Shown here in pieces: positions 34,253 to 45,365 of a DNA stretch of 64,000 nucleotides. The first letter of the stretch is position 1. Each line of letters opens with the position of its first letter. The notes under the pieces are model-generated. The model worked only from the letters and a program-made list of their open reading frames with translations, was not told where the DNA came from and did no database searches. This stretch comes from an uncultured Pseudomonadota bacterium (lineage in GTDB: Bacteria > Pseudomonadota > Gammaproteobacteria > Comchoanobacterales > Comchoanobacteraceae), in NCBI GenBank assembly GCA_913020085.1, contig CAJVZW010000001.1, positions 1 to 64,000 of the forward strand, in the 5' to 3' direction. The position numbers and the translations under genes were made by a program.

Positions 34253-36501
34253 TAGAATATATTACTTCTTTGAGCATCGGTATTGGATTTACGGTTTTGA
34301 TTATTTGGAAGCGCTTCTTCATTTTTTTGATCGAAGAGCTCAAAGATATACTTACTGTTCTGATTTTGAACATCTTTTGGAATTTTCAAAGATACTATAT
34401 CATTTGGTTTATCTGGGAGCGATTCAGGCTTATCTGCTAACCAATGACTCATTATATCGATCCAAATCGGTAGCGCGAATTGGCTTGCGTAGACACCTAG
34501 ACTGGAGTAATCATCAAATCCAAGCCAGATTGTAGCACTGTAGTCTTTGGTAATTCCGCAAAACCATATATCACGCAGGCCATTAGTAGTGCCAGTTTTC
34601 CCGCCAACATCAATCCTGTTAAGTTTCTTTGCCTTACGGCCAGTGCCTCTTTTTACAACATCTCCAAGTAGATCAAACATTAAATAGGCGGTTTCTTTTG
34701 ATAGCACTGGGACGGACGGTTGCTGGGTGAGGTAGACTCCGTCGGATTGTAATAAGCTGTCTATGGATATCTCACTGCCTTTCTGATCAAATATCTGTTT
34801 TACAATAAAGGGTTTTGAGCGATTACCCTCGTTACCAAACACAGTGTAAGCACTGGCCATTTCCAATGGGGTTGCGGTGCCAGACCCTAGAGCAAGGGAT
34901 AGATTTTGAGGCATATTTTGAGTGTTAAGACCAAATTTATCAATCATGCCTGTCACTTCTTTTACCCCCAGCATATCCATAAGTCGAATACTTACAAGAT
35001 TTCTTGATCGGATCATCGCATCCCTCAGTCGCATCGGGCCAGTATAGGATGAATCATGGTTTGATGGTCGCCATAACAGCTCAGTATCTCCACCGTAGGC
35101 AACAAAAGGAGAATCATTAACAACACTGGCAAGCGTCATCCCATTTGTTAGAGCAATAGCATAAAGTAATGATTTAAATGTAGAACCCACTTGACGTGTG
35201 GCTTGTGTTGCCCGATTAAAGAATTGGTTGTTATCATTTGATCCAAGAAGTGCGATGATGCCACCAGTTTTACTCTCCACCAAAGTGAATGCCGCTTCAG
35301 GGTGAGGGTATTTAATATGCTCCCATATGCTTTGTTCTAATGTGAATATATCTCCAATGTTAGGTGAATTTATATCATTTAAGTCGACGGTGACCCAGTT
35401 GTCGCTATCTGTTTTGAGTACAGCATGATTCGAGTACACCATCATGACAACTGCCAATTTTCCCAATTTAGGTTTTGGTAATTTCATTTTTTCAAACCAA
35501 CGATCTGCTGAGTAGCGACGCATATCACCAATGTTAACATCTACGTCTAGTCCTTTATTTTGAACGTAATCCTTAATATGATCACTGATAACCGATTTAA
35601 CGGTTTCTTGAATCTCGCTATCAATAGTGGTGATGACAGAAAAACCTTTTGTATAAATATCATCACCATATTGTTTGCGGAGCAATTGATGAACCAGGTT
35701 GCTAACATGCGGGGCATCAGCTTCAAGTTCTATACCATGATATTTTGCTCGAATGGGTTCTGAAACAGCATAACTGTACTGAAAAAGGTTAATAAAACCC
35801 TCATCGTACATTCTTTTAAGAACAAAATTACGCCGCTCCATTGCTCTTTTAGGATTTTTTACTGGGTTAATTGAAGAGGGGGCTTTTGGCAAGCCAGCCA
35901 GCATTGCTATTTCTGCAATTGTCAGCTCGTCTAAATCTTTTGCATAGTAAATTTCGCTTGCAGCAGCAACACCGTAGGAGCGATTTCCCAGATATATTTT
36001 ATTAAGATACAGTTCAAGAATCTTAGATTTTGGGAGATTATATTCAATTTTGAGCGCAAGCAGAATTTCATTAATTTTCCTTACCCATGTCTTCTCTTTG
36101 CTCAGAAAGAAGTTTCTTGCAACCTGCATAGTGATTGTGCTGGCACCTTGTGATTTTTTGCCTGTTAAGACAAAGTTTACTATTGCTCGGGTTAGACCAA
36201 CTGGGTCAACTCCAAAATGATCATAAAACCTTTGATCCTCAACAGCGATATAAGCATTTTGAAGTAATTTAGGTATTTTATTCAAATAAACAGGCTGCCG
36301 GAACTTTTCCCCAAACACACCTATAAGTTTGTGGTCGCTGGTGTAAACTTTGAGCGGAACCTGATAATCCATATCCACCAACTCGTCAATACTTGGTAAA
36401 GTATTGATGCTGTAGTACACAGCTGCAATTGTAACAATCAAGCTACTTGAAAGCGCTGTTAGTAGCGCTGAAAAAATTCGGCTAATTTGCATTCCATTCA
36501 A
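34252..36501 (-). CDS. mrcA: Penicillin-binding protein 1A (bifunctional)
   Basis: 749 residues, class A PBP. Membrane anchor at about 8-32. Glycosyltransferase family 51 motifs: EDQRFYDHFGVDP and GASTITMQVARN. Transpeptidase motifs: STFK (in QVGSTFKSLLYA), SRN (RSRNLVSIRL) and KTGTT. About 100 residues shorter than E. coli PBP1a. Polymerises and crosslinks peptidoglycan at the inner membrane's outer face. Divergent from yqgE; a DnaA box lies in the intergenic region just upstream. Confidence 0.95.
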   Translation of the reverse strand: MNGMQISRIFSALLTALSSSLIVTIAAVYYSINTLPSIDELVDMDYQVPLKVYTSDHKLIGVFGEKFRQPVYLNKIPKLLQNAYIAVEDQRFYDHFGVDPVGLTRAIVNFVLTGKKSQGASTITMQVARNFFLSKEKTWVRKINEILLALKIEYNLPKSKILELYLNKIYLGNRSYGVAAASEIYYAKDLDELTIAEIAMLAGLPKAPSSINPVKNPKRAMERRNFVLKRMYDEGFINLFQYSYAVSEPIRAKYHGIELEADAPHVSNLVHQLLRKQYGDDIYTKGFSVITTIDSEIQETVKSVISDHIKDYVQNKGLDVDVNIGDMRRYSADRWFEKMKLPKPKLGKLAVVMMVYSNHAVLKTDSDNWVTVDLNDINSPNIGDIFTLEQSIWEHIKYPHPEAAFTLVESKTGGIIALLGSNDNNQFFNRATQATRQVGSTFKSLLYAIALTNGMTLASVVNDSPFVAYGGDTELLWRPSNHDSSYTGPMRLRDAMIRSRNLVSIRLMDMLGVKEVTGMIDKFGLNTQNMPQNLSLALGSGTATPLEMASAYTVFGNEGNRSKPFIVKQIFDQKGSEISIDSLLQSDGVYLTQQPSVPVLSKETAYLMFDLLGDVVKRGTGRKAKKLNRIDVGGKTGTTNGLRDIWFCGITKDYSATIWLGFDDYSSLGVYASQFALPIWIDIMSHWLADKPESLPDKPNDIVSLKIPKDVQNQNSKYIFELFDQKNEEALPNNQNRKSNTDAQRSNIF

Positions 36502-36519
36502 TATTCTCTATTCATCGCA

Positions 36520-36528
36520 TTATACACA
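36520..36528 (+). promoter_or_regulatory. DnaA box between mrcA and yqgE
   Basis: TTATACACA, the same sequence as the two best boxes in the oriC candidate. A one-mismatch site (TGTGCGTAA, minus orientation) lies about 45 bases to the right. This is about 1.2 kb upstream of dnaA, so it might titrate DnaA or regulate the yqgE-ruvX-dnaA transcript. A TATAAT at 36613-36618 could be that operon's -10, without a clear -35. Confidence 0.5.
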
Positions 36529-36673
36529 ATAATCACAGGGATAGAAAATAGGATAAACTAAATTCATCCTTTGTGTGCGTAAAGCGAGGGGGCAGCAAGC
36601 GTTTACATAGTCTATAATAAGAATTGTATTGCCAATCAATACCGTATTGAAGGCTACTTAATTATTAAGCATA

Positions 36674-37225
36674 ATGGTTAATATGGAATTGAAAAATCTC
36701 AAAGGTAAATGTTTATTGGCCATGCCCAATGTGCAGGATCGGTTTTTTCGCTCTGCACTTGTTCTGGTGACAAGTGTAGATGATTTCCATGTGCGAGGTC
36801 TAATTGTTAATAAGCCCTCCGACCAATTGGTTTCAGATATTTTGAATCAAATGAATATCGATATAGGACTTGGATTTGAAGACCAAAGAATTTTACATGG
36901 GGGCCCAGTTAGAAGGGATCGGTTATATCTTTCATACTTTCCACGTGCATTGACCGAGCAAACAATGACTCCGATTTTCTCAAACGAGCTGGAGGACTTG
37001 CAGTTAATTGCAAACTCACAGGGAATGAGATATATCGCTTGTGTGGGGGAATGTGAATGGGAGCATGAGCAACTTTGTGACGAAATTGCCAGTAACTACT
37101 GGTTAATTGTATCTTGCTCTCATGACGTACTGTTTGATTGTGATTATAATGACCGTGTGAAATTAGTATTATCTAGACTGGGCATTAGTCTTGAGCAGCT
37201 AAGCTCAATATCTGGAAGGGCCTGA
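36674..37225 (+). CDS. yqgE: UPF0301 (YqgE/AlgH) protein
   Basis: 183 residues. LKGKCLLAMPNVQDRFFRSALVLV and ILHGGPVRRDRLYLS are the family hallmarks. Function unknown, although the AlgH member has been linked to alginate regulation. Two ATGs (36674, 36683) are possible starts; neither has a strong Shine-Dalgarno. Linked to ruvX by a one-base TGATG overlap, as in many gammaproteobacteria. Confidence 0.93.
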   Translation: MVNMELKNLKGKCLLAMPNVQDRFFRSALVLVTSVDDFHVRGLIVNKPSDQLVSDILNQMNIDIGLGFEDQRILHGGPVRRDRLYLSYFPRALTEQTMTPIFSNELEDLQLIANSQGMRYIACVGECEWEHEQLCDEIASNYWLIVSCSHDVLFDCDYNDRVKLVLSRLGISLEQLSSISGRA

Positions 37226-37644
37226 TGCAGATTAAAACGGTATTGGCAGTTGACTTTGGTATAAATCAGTGGGGGTTAGCTGTAGGTAACACAGCAACTC
37301 GTACCGCATTACCAATTAAGGCAGTAAAAGTAAAAAAGGGTATACCCAACTGGGATGAGCTACAAGCAGTTCAAGCACAGTGGAGAGCTTCACAGGTTAT
37401 TATAGGGCTACCACTTAATATGGACGGAACGGATCAGCCCCTGACTAAAAAAGTCCGCAAGATGGCAAAAATGCTTGAAGAACATCTTGGTCTGCCAGTT
37501 GATTTTCAAGATGAGCGGTTATCAACAGTAGAAGCGAAGGCAAAGTTGTTTGAGGAAAGTGGTTATAAATCCCTGCAAAAGGACCGGATTGATTGTTTAT
37601 CTGCTGTAATAATTCTAGAAGATTGGTTATCTTTGATAGAATAA
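37225..37644 (+). CDS. ruvX: RuvX/YqgF RNase H-like protein (pre-16S rRNA nuclease)
   Basis: 139 residues. RNase H fold with AVDFGINQWGLAVGN (first catalytic Asp), VIIGLPLNMDGT, and QDERLSTVEAKAKL, and a final Asp in DRIDCLSAV. Family members process the 5' end of 16S rRNA. One-base overlap with yqgE; 58 bases before dnaA. A one-mismatch DnaA box (ATATTCACA, 37652-37660) in that gap could serve autoregulation. Confidence 0.93.
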   Translation: MQIKTVLAVDFGINQWGLAVGNTATRTALPIKAVKVKKGIPNWDELQAVQAQWRASQVIIGLPLNMDGTDQPLTKKVRKMAKMLEEHLGLPVDFQDERLSTVEAKAKLFEESGYKSLQKDRIDCLSAVIILEDWLSLIE

Positions 37645-37702
37645 ACTAGAAATATTCACAGCTAGCGTATAGAATACCTCATACTTTTAATGAGGGGGAA
37701 TT

Positions 37703-39022
37703 GTGGTAAAAATTTCTGAAGATTGGCAAAAATGTTTGGATGTTTTAGATCATCAGCTCCCTAAGAACGAATTTAACACAATGATACTGCCCATACAGTG
37801 TCAGCAATTTGAGCAGACTCTCAAATTGTATTTTCCAAATGACTATTTGCTTAATAACTTTTCAAGTAATTATCAGCCAATATTGGAGAAGGCCTGGGAA
37901 AATGACCAGGTGAAAAAACAATTTTCATGTCAGGTTGGTTCTGCGATTAAGCATGTAAAAGTCGAAGATATTATCGAAGAGAAAAGTGAGCAATTTGTTA
38001 CCAATCTCAATCCTAACTTCACATTGAGTAATTACATAAAAGGTAACTCAAATGAGGTAGCTGTTGCCGCAGCACACCAAGTATCTAAAAACCCTGGCGT
38101 TAGTTATAACCCACTTGTTATATATGGTGGAGTTGGCTTGGGGAAAACCCACCTTATGCACTCGATTGGTCATGAAATTATTCGTATGGGCGATAAGAGT
38201 GTGCCTCCCAAGATATACTATGTGCACTCTGAACGATTTGTGTCAGAGATGATTAGAGCATTGCAAACAGCTGATATGGAGCGCTTTAAGCACCGTTATC
38301 GGTCACTAGAGGTATTGTTGATCGATGATATTCAGTTTTTTGCGAGAAAAGAGCGCTCCCAGGAAGAGTTATTCCACACTGTGAACTCATTGCTCGACTC
38401 AGGCCAACAGATCATCTTAACCAGTGATCGTTATCCGAAGGAACTAGATGGTATTGAAGATCGACTGAAGTCAAGATTCGCCTGGGGACTGTCTGTTTGT
38501 ATTGAGCCACCAGAGCTTGAAACAAGAGTTGCCATCTTACTTGCTAAAGCACAGAAAATTGGTGTTAGCCTCCCTGAATCGGTCGCATTTTTTATGGCCA
38601 GTGAAATCCAGTCTAACGTGAGAGAGCTAGAAGGCGCTCTAAGAAGAGTAATTGCTAGCAGTGAGTTTCAAGGAGAGGCAATTACTATTGATTTCACTAA
38701 ACAGACATTAAAGGATCTTATTGTTGCAAAAATGAGGATGATTACTGTTGATAGTATCATTGGGGAAGTTGCAAAATATTTCAATTTAAAGACAACTGAC
38801 TTATTATCTAAGAAGAGGACAAGGCATATCGCCAGGGCAAGACAAATTGCCATGAAAATAGCATATGAGAGTACGTCAAATAGTTATCCACAAATTGCTG
38901 ACGCATTTGGTGTTGACCATACAACAGTTATGTATGCGTGTCGTAAGGTAAGTGAGCTGTTAAATCAGGATCCTGCAATAAAAGAGGATTTTGATACTTT
39001 GTCTCGAAAAATTAATCAATAG
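37703..39022 (+). CDS. dnaA: Chromosomal replication initiator DnaA
   Basis: 439 residues from GTG 37703 with GAGGGGGAA upstream. Short linker domain II. AAA+ domain: Walker A GGVGLGKTH, Walker B LLIDDIQFF, sensor/arginine region LKSRFAWGLSV. Domain IV helix-turn-helix has SKKRTRHIARARQIAMKIAYE. The box-recognition signature, GGRDHTTV in most bacteria, is GVDHTTV here (Asp405, His406, Thr407, Thr408): one residue shorter and with Val where Arg is usual. Upstream ruvX and downstream dnaN-recF suggest one transcript. Confidence 0.97.
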   Translation: MVKISEDWQKCLDVLDHQLPKNEFNTMILPIQCQQFEQTLKLYFPNDYLLNNFSSNYQPILEKAWENDQVKKQFSCQVGSAIKHVKVEDIIEEKSEQFVTNLNPNFTLSNYIKGNSNEVAVAAAHQVSKNPGVSYNPLVIYGGVGLGKTHLMHSIGHEIIRMGDKSVPPKIYYVHSERFVSEMIRALQTADMERFKHRYRSLEVLLIDDIQFFARKERSQEELFHTVNSLLDSGQQIILTSDRYPKELDGIEDRLKSRFAWGLSVCIEPPELETRVAILLAKAQKIGVSLPESVAFFMASEIQSNVRELEGALRRVIASSEFQGEAITIDFTKQTLKDLIVAKMRMITVDSIIGEVAKYFNLKTTDLLSKKRTRHIARARQIAMKIAYESTSNSYPQIADAFGVDHTTVMYACRKVSELLNQDPAIKEDFDTLSRKINQ

Positions 39023-39037
39023 ATAGGGGAATAGAGG

Positions 39038-40174
39038 GTGAATACTGTAAGTGCCAAATTGATGAGTGTCGATATTGATCAAAGTTCTTTATACGAAGGC
39101 CTCAAGCTTGTTTCTGGAGTAATTGAAAGCTCCCAGGTGATGCAAATACTATCTTTTGTACATATGCACATCGAAAGCAATAAAATTATTTTGAGTGCTA
39201 GCAATGCAGAGGTAGAGATCCAAACAACAGTGAACCTGATCAAGCCAGTGCAAGAGGCATTGGCAATTACAGTTCCCTGTCGAAAACTGATGGATATTTT
39301 GCGTTATGCCAATAAAAGCTCTCCAGTAGTTTTTGAGATCGAAGGCGCAAAATTACATGTTAGTATTGATAGGAGCCGATTTACTGTAAATATGCTTGCA
39401 GCCGACCAGTTTCCTTTTTTTGTTTCAAAAGGGGATGCTGGCAAAATAGAAATATCCGAATCAGAGTTGTCAATACTCCTCAAAAGAACAGCATTTGCAA
39501 TGGCATTCCAGGACGTTAGATACTTCCTGAATGGGTTGCTAATGGAATTTAATGGAGCAGAGCTAAAGGCAGTCGCAACAGATGGGCATCGTTTAAGTGT
39601 CAATGCGATTGATCTTCCTGCCTCTCAATTAGAGCATTTTAGAGTCATCATACCCAGAAAAACGATTCTCGAAGTCACGCGATTAATAGGAAGCACTGAT
39701 CAAATGCTGGGGCTGTCTGTTAATACTGATTTTATTGAAATTGAGCATCCAAAATTTCGGCTGCGATCAAATCTCATTGATGCACAATATCCAGATTATC
39801 AAAAATTAGTCCCTAAAGTCAGTGATGATCAAGCGTTACTTGATACTGCCTCTTTTCGTTTGGCTCTAAACAGAGTAAATATCTTGGCCAATGAGAAATT
39901 CCGTGGAGTAAGGCTGAATTTCACCGATGATAATGAGCTTATATTTGAGTCTAATAACCTTGATAAAGAAGTTGCAACAGAGACCATTAAGGTGCTTGAG
40001 GCGCCTGCTGCGACATCCATAGCGTTTAATATTGCTTATTTATCAGATGTTCTGTCTGTTATTGAAAGTGAAAAAGTTCTTATGAAGCTATCTGGGATGG
40101 AAACAGGTACGGTGATCCAGGAGGATGGCGCAATGATTAACTCGCTATTCGTGGTAATGCCATTGACGCTATGA
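39038..40174 (+). CDS. dnaN: DNA polymerase III sliding clamp (beta)
   Basis: 378 residues forming three similar clamp domains; the first begins LYEGLKLVSGVIESSQVMQILSFV, and the FLNGLLMEFNGAELKAVATDGHRLS segment is conserved. The C-terminus ends in VVMPLTL (usually VVMPMRL), part of the peptide-binding pocket. Start GTG 39038, 16 bases after dnaA, with GGGGAA at a good distance. It overlaps recF by four bases. Confidence 0.96.
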   Translation: MNTVSAKLMSVDIDQSSLYEGLKLVSGVIESSQVMQILSFVHMHIESNKIILSASNAEVEIQTTVNLIKPVQEALAITVPCRKLMDILRYANKSSPVVFEIEGAKLHVSIDRSRFTVNMLAADQFPFFVSKGDAGKIEISESELSILLKRTAFAMAFQDVRYFLNGLLMEFNGAELKAVATDGHRLSVNAIDLPASQLEHFRVIIPRKTILEVTRLIGSTDQMLGLSVNTDFIEIEHPKFRLRSNLIDAQYPDYQKLVPKVSDDQALLDTASFRLALNRVNILANEKFRGVRLNFTDDNELIFESNNLDKEVATETIKVLEAPAATSIAFNIAYLSDVLSVIESEKVLMKLSGMETGTVIQEDGAMINSLFVVMPLTL

Positions 40175-41253
40175 CACTTAACGTCCTAAAAGCCAGGCAT
40201 TTTAGAAACCTTGATACAGTTAATGTAAACTTACATGCGGATATTAATTTGGTTTTTGGTGAGAATGGAGCAGGGAAGACAAGCTTTTTGGAATTACTCT
40301 ACTTTATGGTATACGGTAAATCACCCAGGACCCACCTTGCACAGCCTCTGGTTAAATCAGGGGAGTCTGCTTTTTCCATTCAAGCACAGATTCAGTCTAT
40401 GGGAGCAATGCGAAAAATAAGCATTACCCGACAAGAGTCAAAGTCTTCCTTAGAGATTGATAATAAAAAGGCAAAAAGGCGATCTGAAGCTGCCTTTTTA
40501 CTGCCAGTACAGTTCTTTGATGCAACAACTTATCGTTACCTATCTAGCGGCCCAAAGTACAGAAGAGAGTTCTTAGATTGGGGGGTGTTTCACGTGAAAC
40601 CAAACTACCGTAGTGCATTGGGTGAGTTCAAGAAGACCCTTCAGCAGCGTAATATGGGGCTCAAAAGAGGAATCAGCGACAGTGAGATAAATATTTGGAA
40701 TATAAAATTATCTGAGGTGTCTGAAAAAATCGATACTATGCGAGGTGATGTTTTTCGGCAATTAGTCGAGCATTTTAATAAATACTGGCAAGAATTAGGT
40801 CATTCCCATGAAAGAATCGATCTGGAGTATTGTCGTGGCTGGAGCAATGATGTACCTAATTTAGATTCAGAGCTTAAAAAGTCTCTCAGTAGGGACCGAC
40901 GGTATGGATTTACGCAGCTTGGTCCGCATAGAGCCGATATTAAAATAAAAGTAGGTGATCAAGATGCGTTCTCATGGCTATCACAAGGGCAACAGAAAAT
41001 TCTTGCATACGCTTTGTACCTTGCCCAGCTTGCAATGTTACAATCCTCTCAAGCAAGTAGGGGACTGTTTTTGGTGGATGACCTTCCGGCAGAACTTGAT
41101 TTAGAGCACCAAAAAAAATTAGTTCAATCATTGATGGGTGTAGGAAGCCAGCTGATTATTACAGGCATCGCAAAAAAGGACTTGTGCCACATATTCGAAG
41201 GTGTGGACTATGGTTTGCTTCACGTTAAGGCGGGGCAACTAGAGCAGATGTGA
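40171..41253 (+). CDS. recF: DNA replication/repair protein RecF
   Basis: 360 residues. SMC-like ATPase: Walker A FGENGAGKTS, signature LSQGQQKILAY, Walker B GLFLVDDLPAELD. Helps RecOR load RecA at gaps. ATGA overlap with dnaN. A near-perfect parS site (40586-40601) is embedded in its coding sequence, read as GVFHVKP. The 3' end overlaps convergent dps by 15 bases. The usual gyrB neighbour follows only after two other genes. Confidence 0.95.
   Translation: MTLNVLKARHFRNLDTVNVNLHADINLVFGENGAGKTSFLELLYFMVYGKSPRTHLAQPLVKSGESAFSIQAQIQSMGAMRKISITRQESKSSLEIDNKKAKRRSEAAFLLPVQFFDATTYRYLSSGPKYRREFLDWGVFHVKPNYRSALGEFKKTLQQRNMGLKRGISDSEINIWNIKLSEVSEKIDTMRGDVFRQLVEHFNKYWQELGHSHERIDLEYCRGWSNDVPNLDSELKKSLSRDRRYGFTQLGPHRADIKIKVGDQDAFSWLSQGQQKILAYALYLAQLAMLQSSQASRGLFLVDDLPAELDLEHQKKLVQSLMGVGSQLIITGIAKKDLCHIFEGVDYGLLHVKAGQLEQM
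40586..40601. promoter_or_regulatory. parS centromere site 2 (inside recF)
   Basis: TGTTTCACGTGAAACC, 15 of 16 bases of the parS consensus, with an intact palindromic core. It is encoded in codons for Val-Phe-His-Val-Lys-Pro of recF. Together with the site at 22150 it flanks the ychF-dnaA part of the window; both are within about 26 kb of the oriC candidate. Confidence 0.9.
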
Positions 41254-41709
41254 CTGCAAAAACCAAGCCATTTTTTCATGTTCTTGTAGCCGTTCAATTA
41301 ACATGTCGGCAGAAGCGTAATCATTCACTTGTTCAAGAATCACAATATTTTTCCGGATTATTTTAACAAGTATGAAATGATCATCAACAAGTTGAGCGAT
41401 CATATCATCAGCACTTAGGTTGGATTCACTCTCACTAATACTACTGTACTCAAGCATTTGCGCGCAGCCAGAAGGGGTGTTATGACCCAGCGCACGTACT
41501 CGCTCTGCTAATAAATCAATTGCTTCGAACAGATCCTCATACTGATCTTTAAACAGCTCATGGTAACTAATAAAATGAGGACCAATTACATGCCAGTGAT
41601 AATTTAGCGTCTTCACATATAGCACAAAGGTATTAGATAAAACTTCTCTGAGTGCCTCATGGCTTTTTTTTGTTTCGGCGGCTGATAGTCCGTTACTTAC
41701 ACGATGCAT
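41239..41709 (-). CDS. dps: Dps-family ferritin-like DNA-protection protein
   Basis: 156 residues. NYHWHVIGPHFISYHELFKDQYEDLFEAIDLLAERVRALG is the Dps ferroxidase region at the dimer interface (His, His, Asp/Glu ligands). Oxidises Fe(II) with peroxide and can coat DNA. AGAGGTG precedes the ATG and a TATAAT (minus strand, 41745-41740) gives a likely -10. Convergent with recF. Confidence 0.93.
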   Translation of the reverse strand: MHRVSNGLSAAETKKSHEALREVLSNTFVLYVKTLNYHWHVIGPHFISYHELFKDQYEDLFEAIDLLAERVRALGHNTPSGCAQMLEYSSISESESNLSADDMIAQLVDDHFILVKIIRKNIVILEQVNDYASADMLIERLQEHEKMAWFLQSHLL

Positions 41710-41830
41710 TTACACCTCTTTTAATTATTGCTTAATTGTATTATAGGATGAATCATATGATGTTTCTTTATATTTAATGACAATTTAAGTTTATTTTGTA
41801 ATAATAAACGACTAATTTGATGATCTATGT

Positions 41831-42919
41831 ATGAATAATTGGTCCCAACAATTTTACCAACAAACAAAGAATCTTAGTGATGCGGAGCTTGTTTATTTTA
41901 TGGCGTCCCAGCCTGATGACTGGCAGCAGGCACTTAATAGTGGTGATTTAGAGCAAACGGCGTTTAATGGCGCTATTAAAATCGCAATTGAAAATCATAA
42001 TAAAATCGCACTTGAGAATCTTATTGGCAATAATGGTAGGTTCGCTAGGCTCGAGCAAATAAATACTATATTTGACGATCTAGAGGGCAAGGAGGATGAC
42101 AGTAATTTGCTTGCAAAGTTATGGAATATCTATCCTAATGTTGGTAGGCTGCTTGCAGATAATAGGCTGAATTCAAACTTTAAAAGCGCCGTATGTGCTC
42201 GGCTGGCGAAGCACATGAAGAGATATTTTACTGAATTTCATCATGTAACCCAAACAGCACATATGATCAATGTAGCTAAGAGTTATATTGACATTTTACA
42301 TGCTTCTAACTATGGCAATAGAGAATATCAAGAAGAAAATGTAAAGGCTTTAGGAAATTATGTAGGCGACATGCCATTTAGTGTTCAGTCTGATTATCAC
42401 CTCAAAACTAATGGAAGAGTCCGCCAAATTATTTTTTACATAAGCTGGATTGGGTTTGTTTCTATTTTCAGTGTTTTCGGGCACTTGCTAATCAGCAAGC
42501 TAACTAATTATGAGTTTTTTGGAACAATTTTACCCACAATATTCGGACTTTCAACCGCAGGGATTAACTCAATGTACTCCTGGGTTGGGTGGCTGATTCC
42601 AGGGTTTATTCAAAGCTTTTTTTCTTGGCTGGGCTTTTTTGGGACTGTGGTTGGCTGGGCTTTAAACACAGTTTTTGCAACGCCAATTCTTTTTGCATCT
42701 GCCTGGGTTCTTACATTTTATTCAATATACAAGATTGGAGAGTTTGCATTTGCCAATTTATTCTCTACACCGCCAGATTTTTCTCCTATTAAGCTAAATC
42801 CGGAGGCTTCAGAAATTCTGAAAGATACCCCGGAGCTCAAAGATTATATCCCTACAATCTCAGATCACACAGAACTAGAGTTGCCTAATACACCTACCCA
42901 GCATGCCGAAAATAATTGA
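41831..42919 (+). CDS. Hypothetical multi-helix membrane protein
   Basis: 362 residues, unrecognised. About 195 hydrophilic, mostly helical residues come first (a weak ankyrin-like phrase near 34-65), then four hydrophobic segments at about 199-223, 228-246, 251-275 and 279-305, very rich in Trp, Phe and Gly, and an acidic Pro/Glu-rich tail of about 50 residues. No signal peptide. It sits between dps and gyrB, where recF-gyrB are normally adjacent, so it was probably inserted there. The topology (long soluble head, C-terminal membrane hairpins) resembles some secreted membrane effectors, but that is speculation. The gyrB promoter overlaps its stop codon. Confidence 0.6.
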   Translation: MNNWSQQFYQQTKNLSDAELVYFMASQPDDWQQALNSGDLEQTAFNGAIKIAIENHNKIALENLIGNNGRFARLEQINTIFDDLEGKEDDSNLLAKLWNIYPNVGRLLADNRLNSNFKSAVCARLAKHMKRYFTEFHHVTQTAHMINVAKSYIDILHASNYGNREYQEENVKALGNYVGDMPFSVQSDYHLKTNGRVRQIIFYISWIGFVSIFSVFGHLLISKLTNYEFFGTILPTIFGLSTAGINSMYSWVGWLIPGFIQSFFSWLGFFGTVVGWALNTVFATPILFASAWVLTFYSIYKIGEFAFANLFSTPPDFSPIKLNPEASEILKDTPELKDYIPTISDHTELELPNTPTQHAENN

Positions 42920-42944
42920 GTAAATGCTGCTTTTTTGTTAAAAT
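42916..42944 (+). promoter_or_regulatory. Promoter for gyrB-yaaA
   Basis: TTGAGT (42916-42921), 17 bases, TAAAAT (42939-42944) with extended TGT. The element has the same extended -10 as the yidC promoter. Start near 42951, about 21 bases before gyrB. Confidence 0.55.
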
Positions 42945-42968
42945 ATCACAGAAATATATTAGGTATAA

Positions 42969-45365
<2,397 letters not shown>

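Noticed and set aside
37645-37702. DnaA-box cluster (oriC) directly in front of dnaA
   Set aside because: Only one one-mismatch box is present in a 58-base gap; the cluster near 14.4 kb is much stronger.
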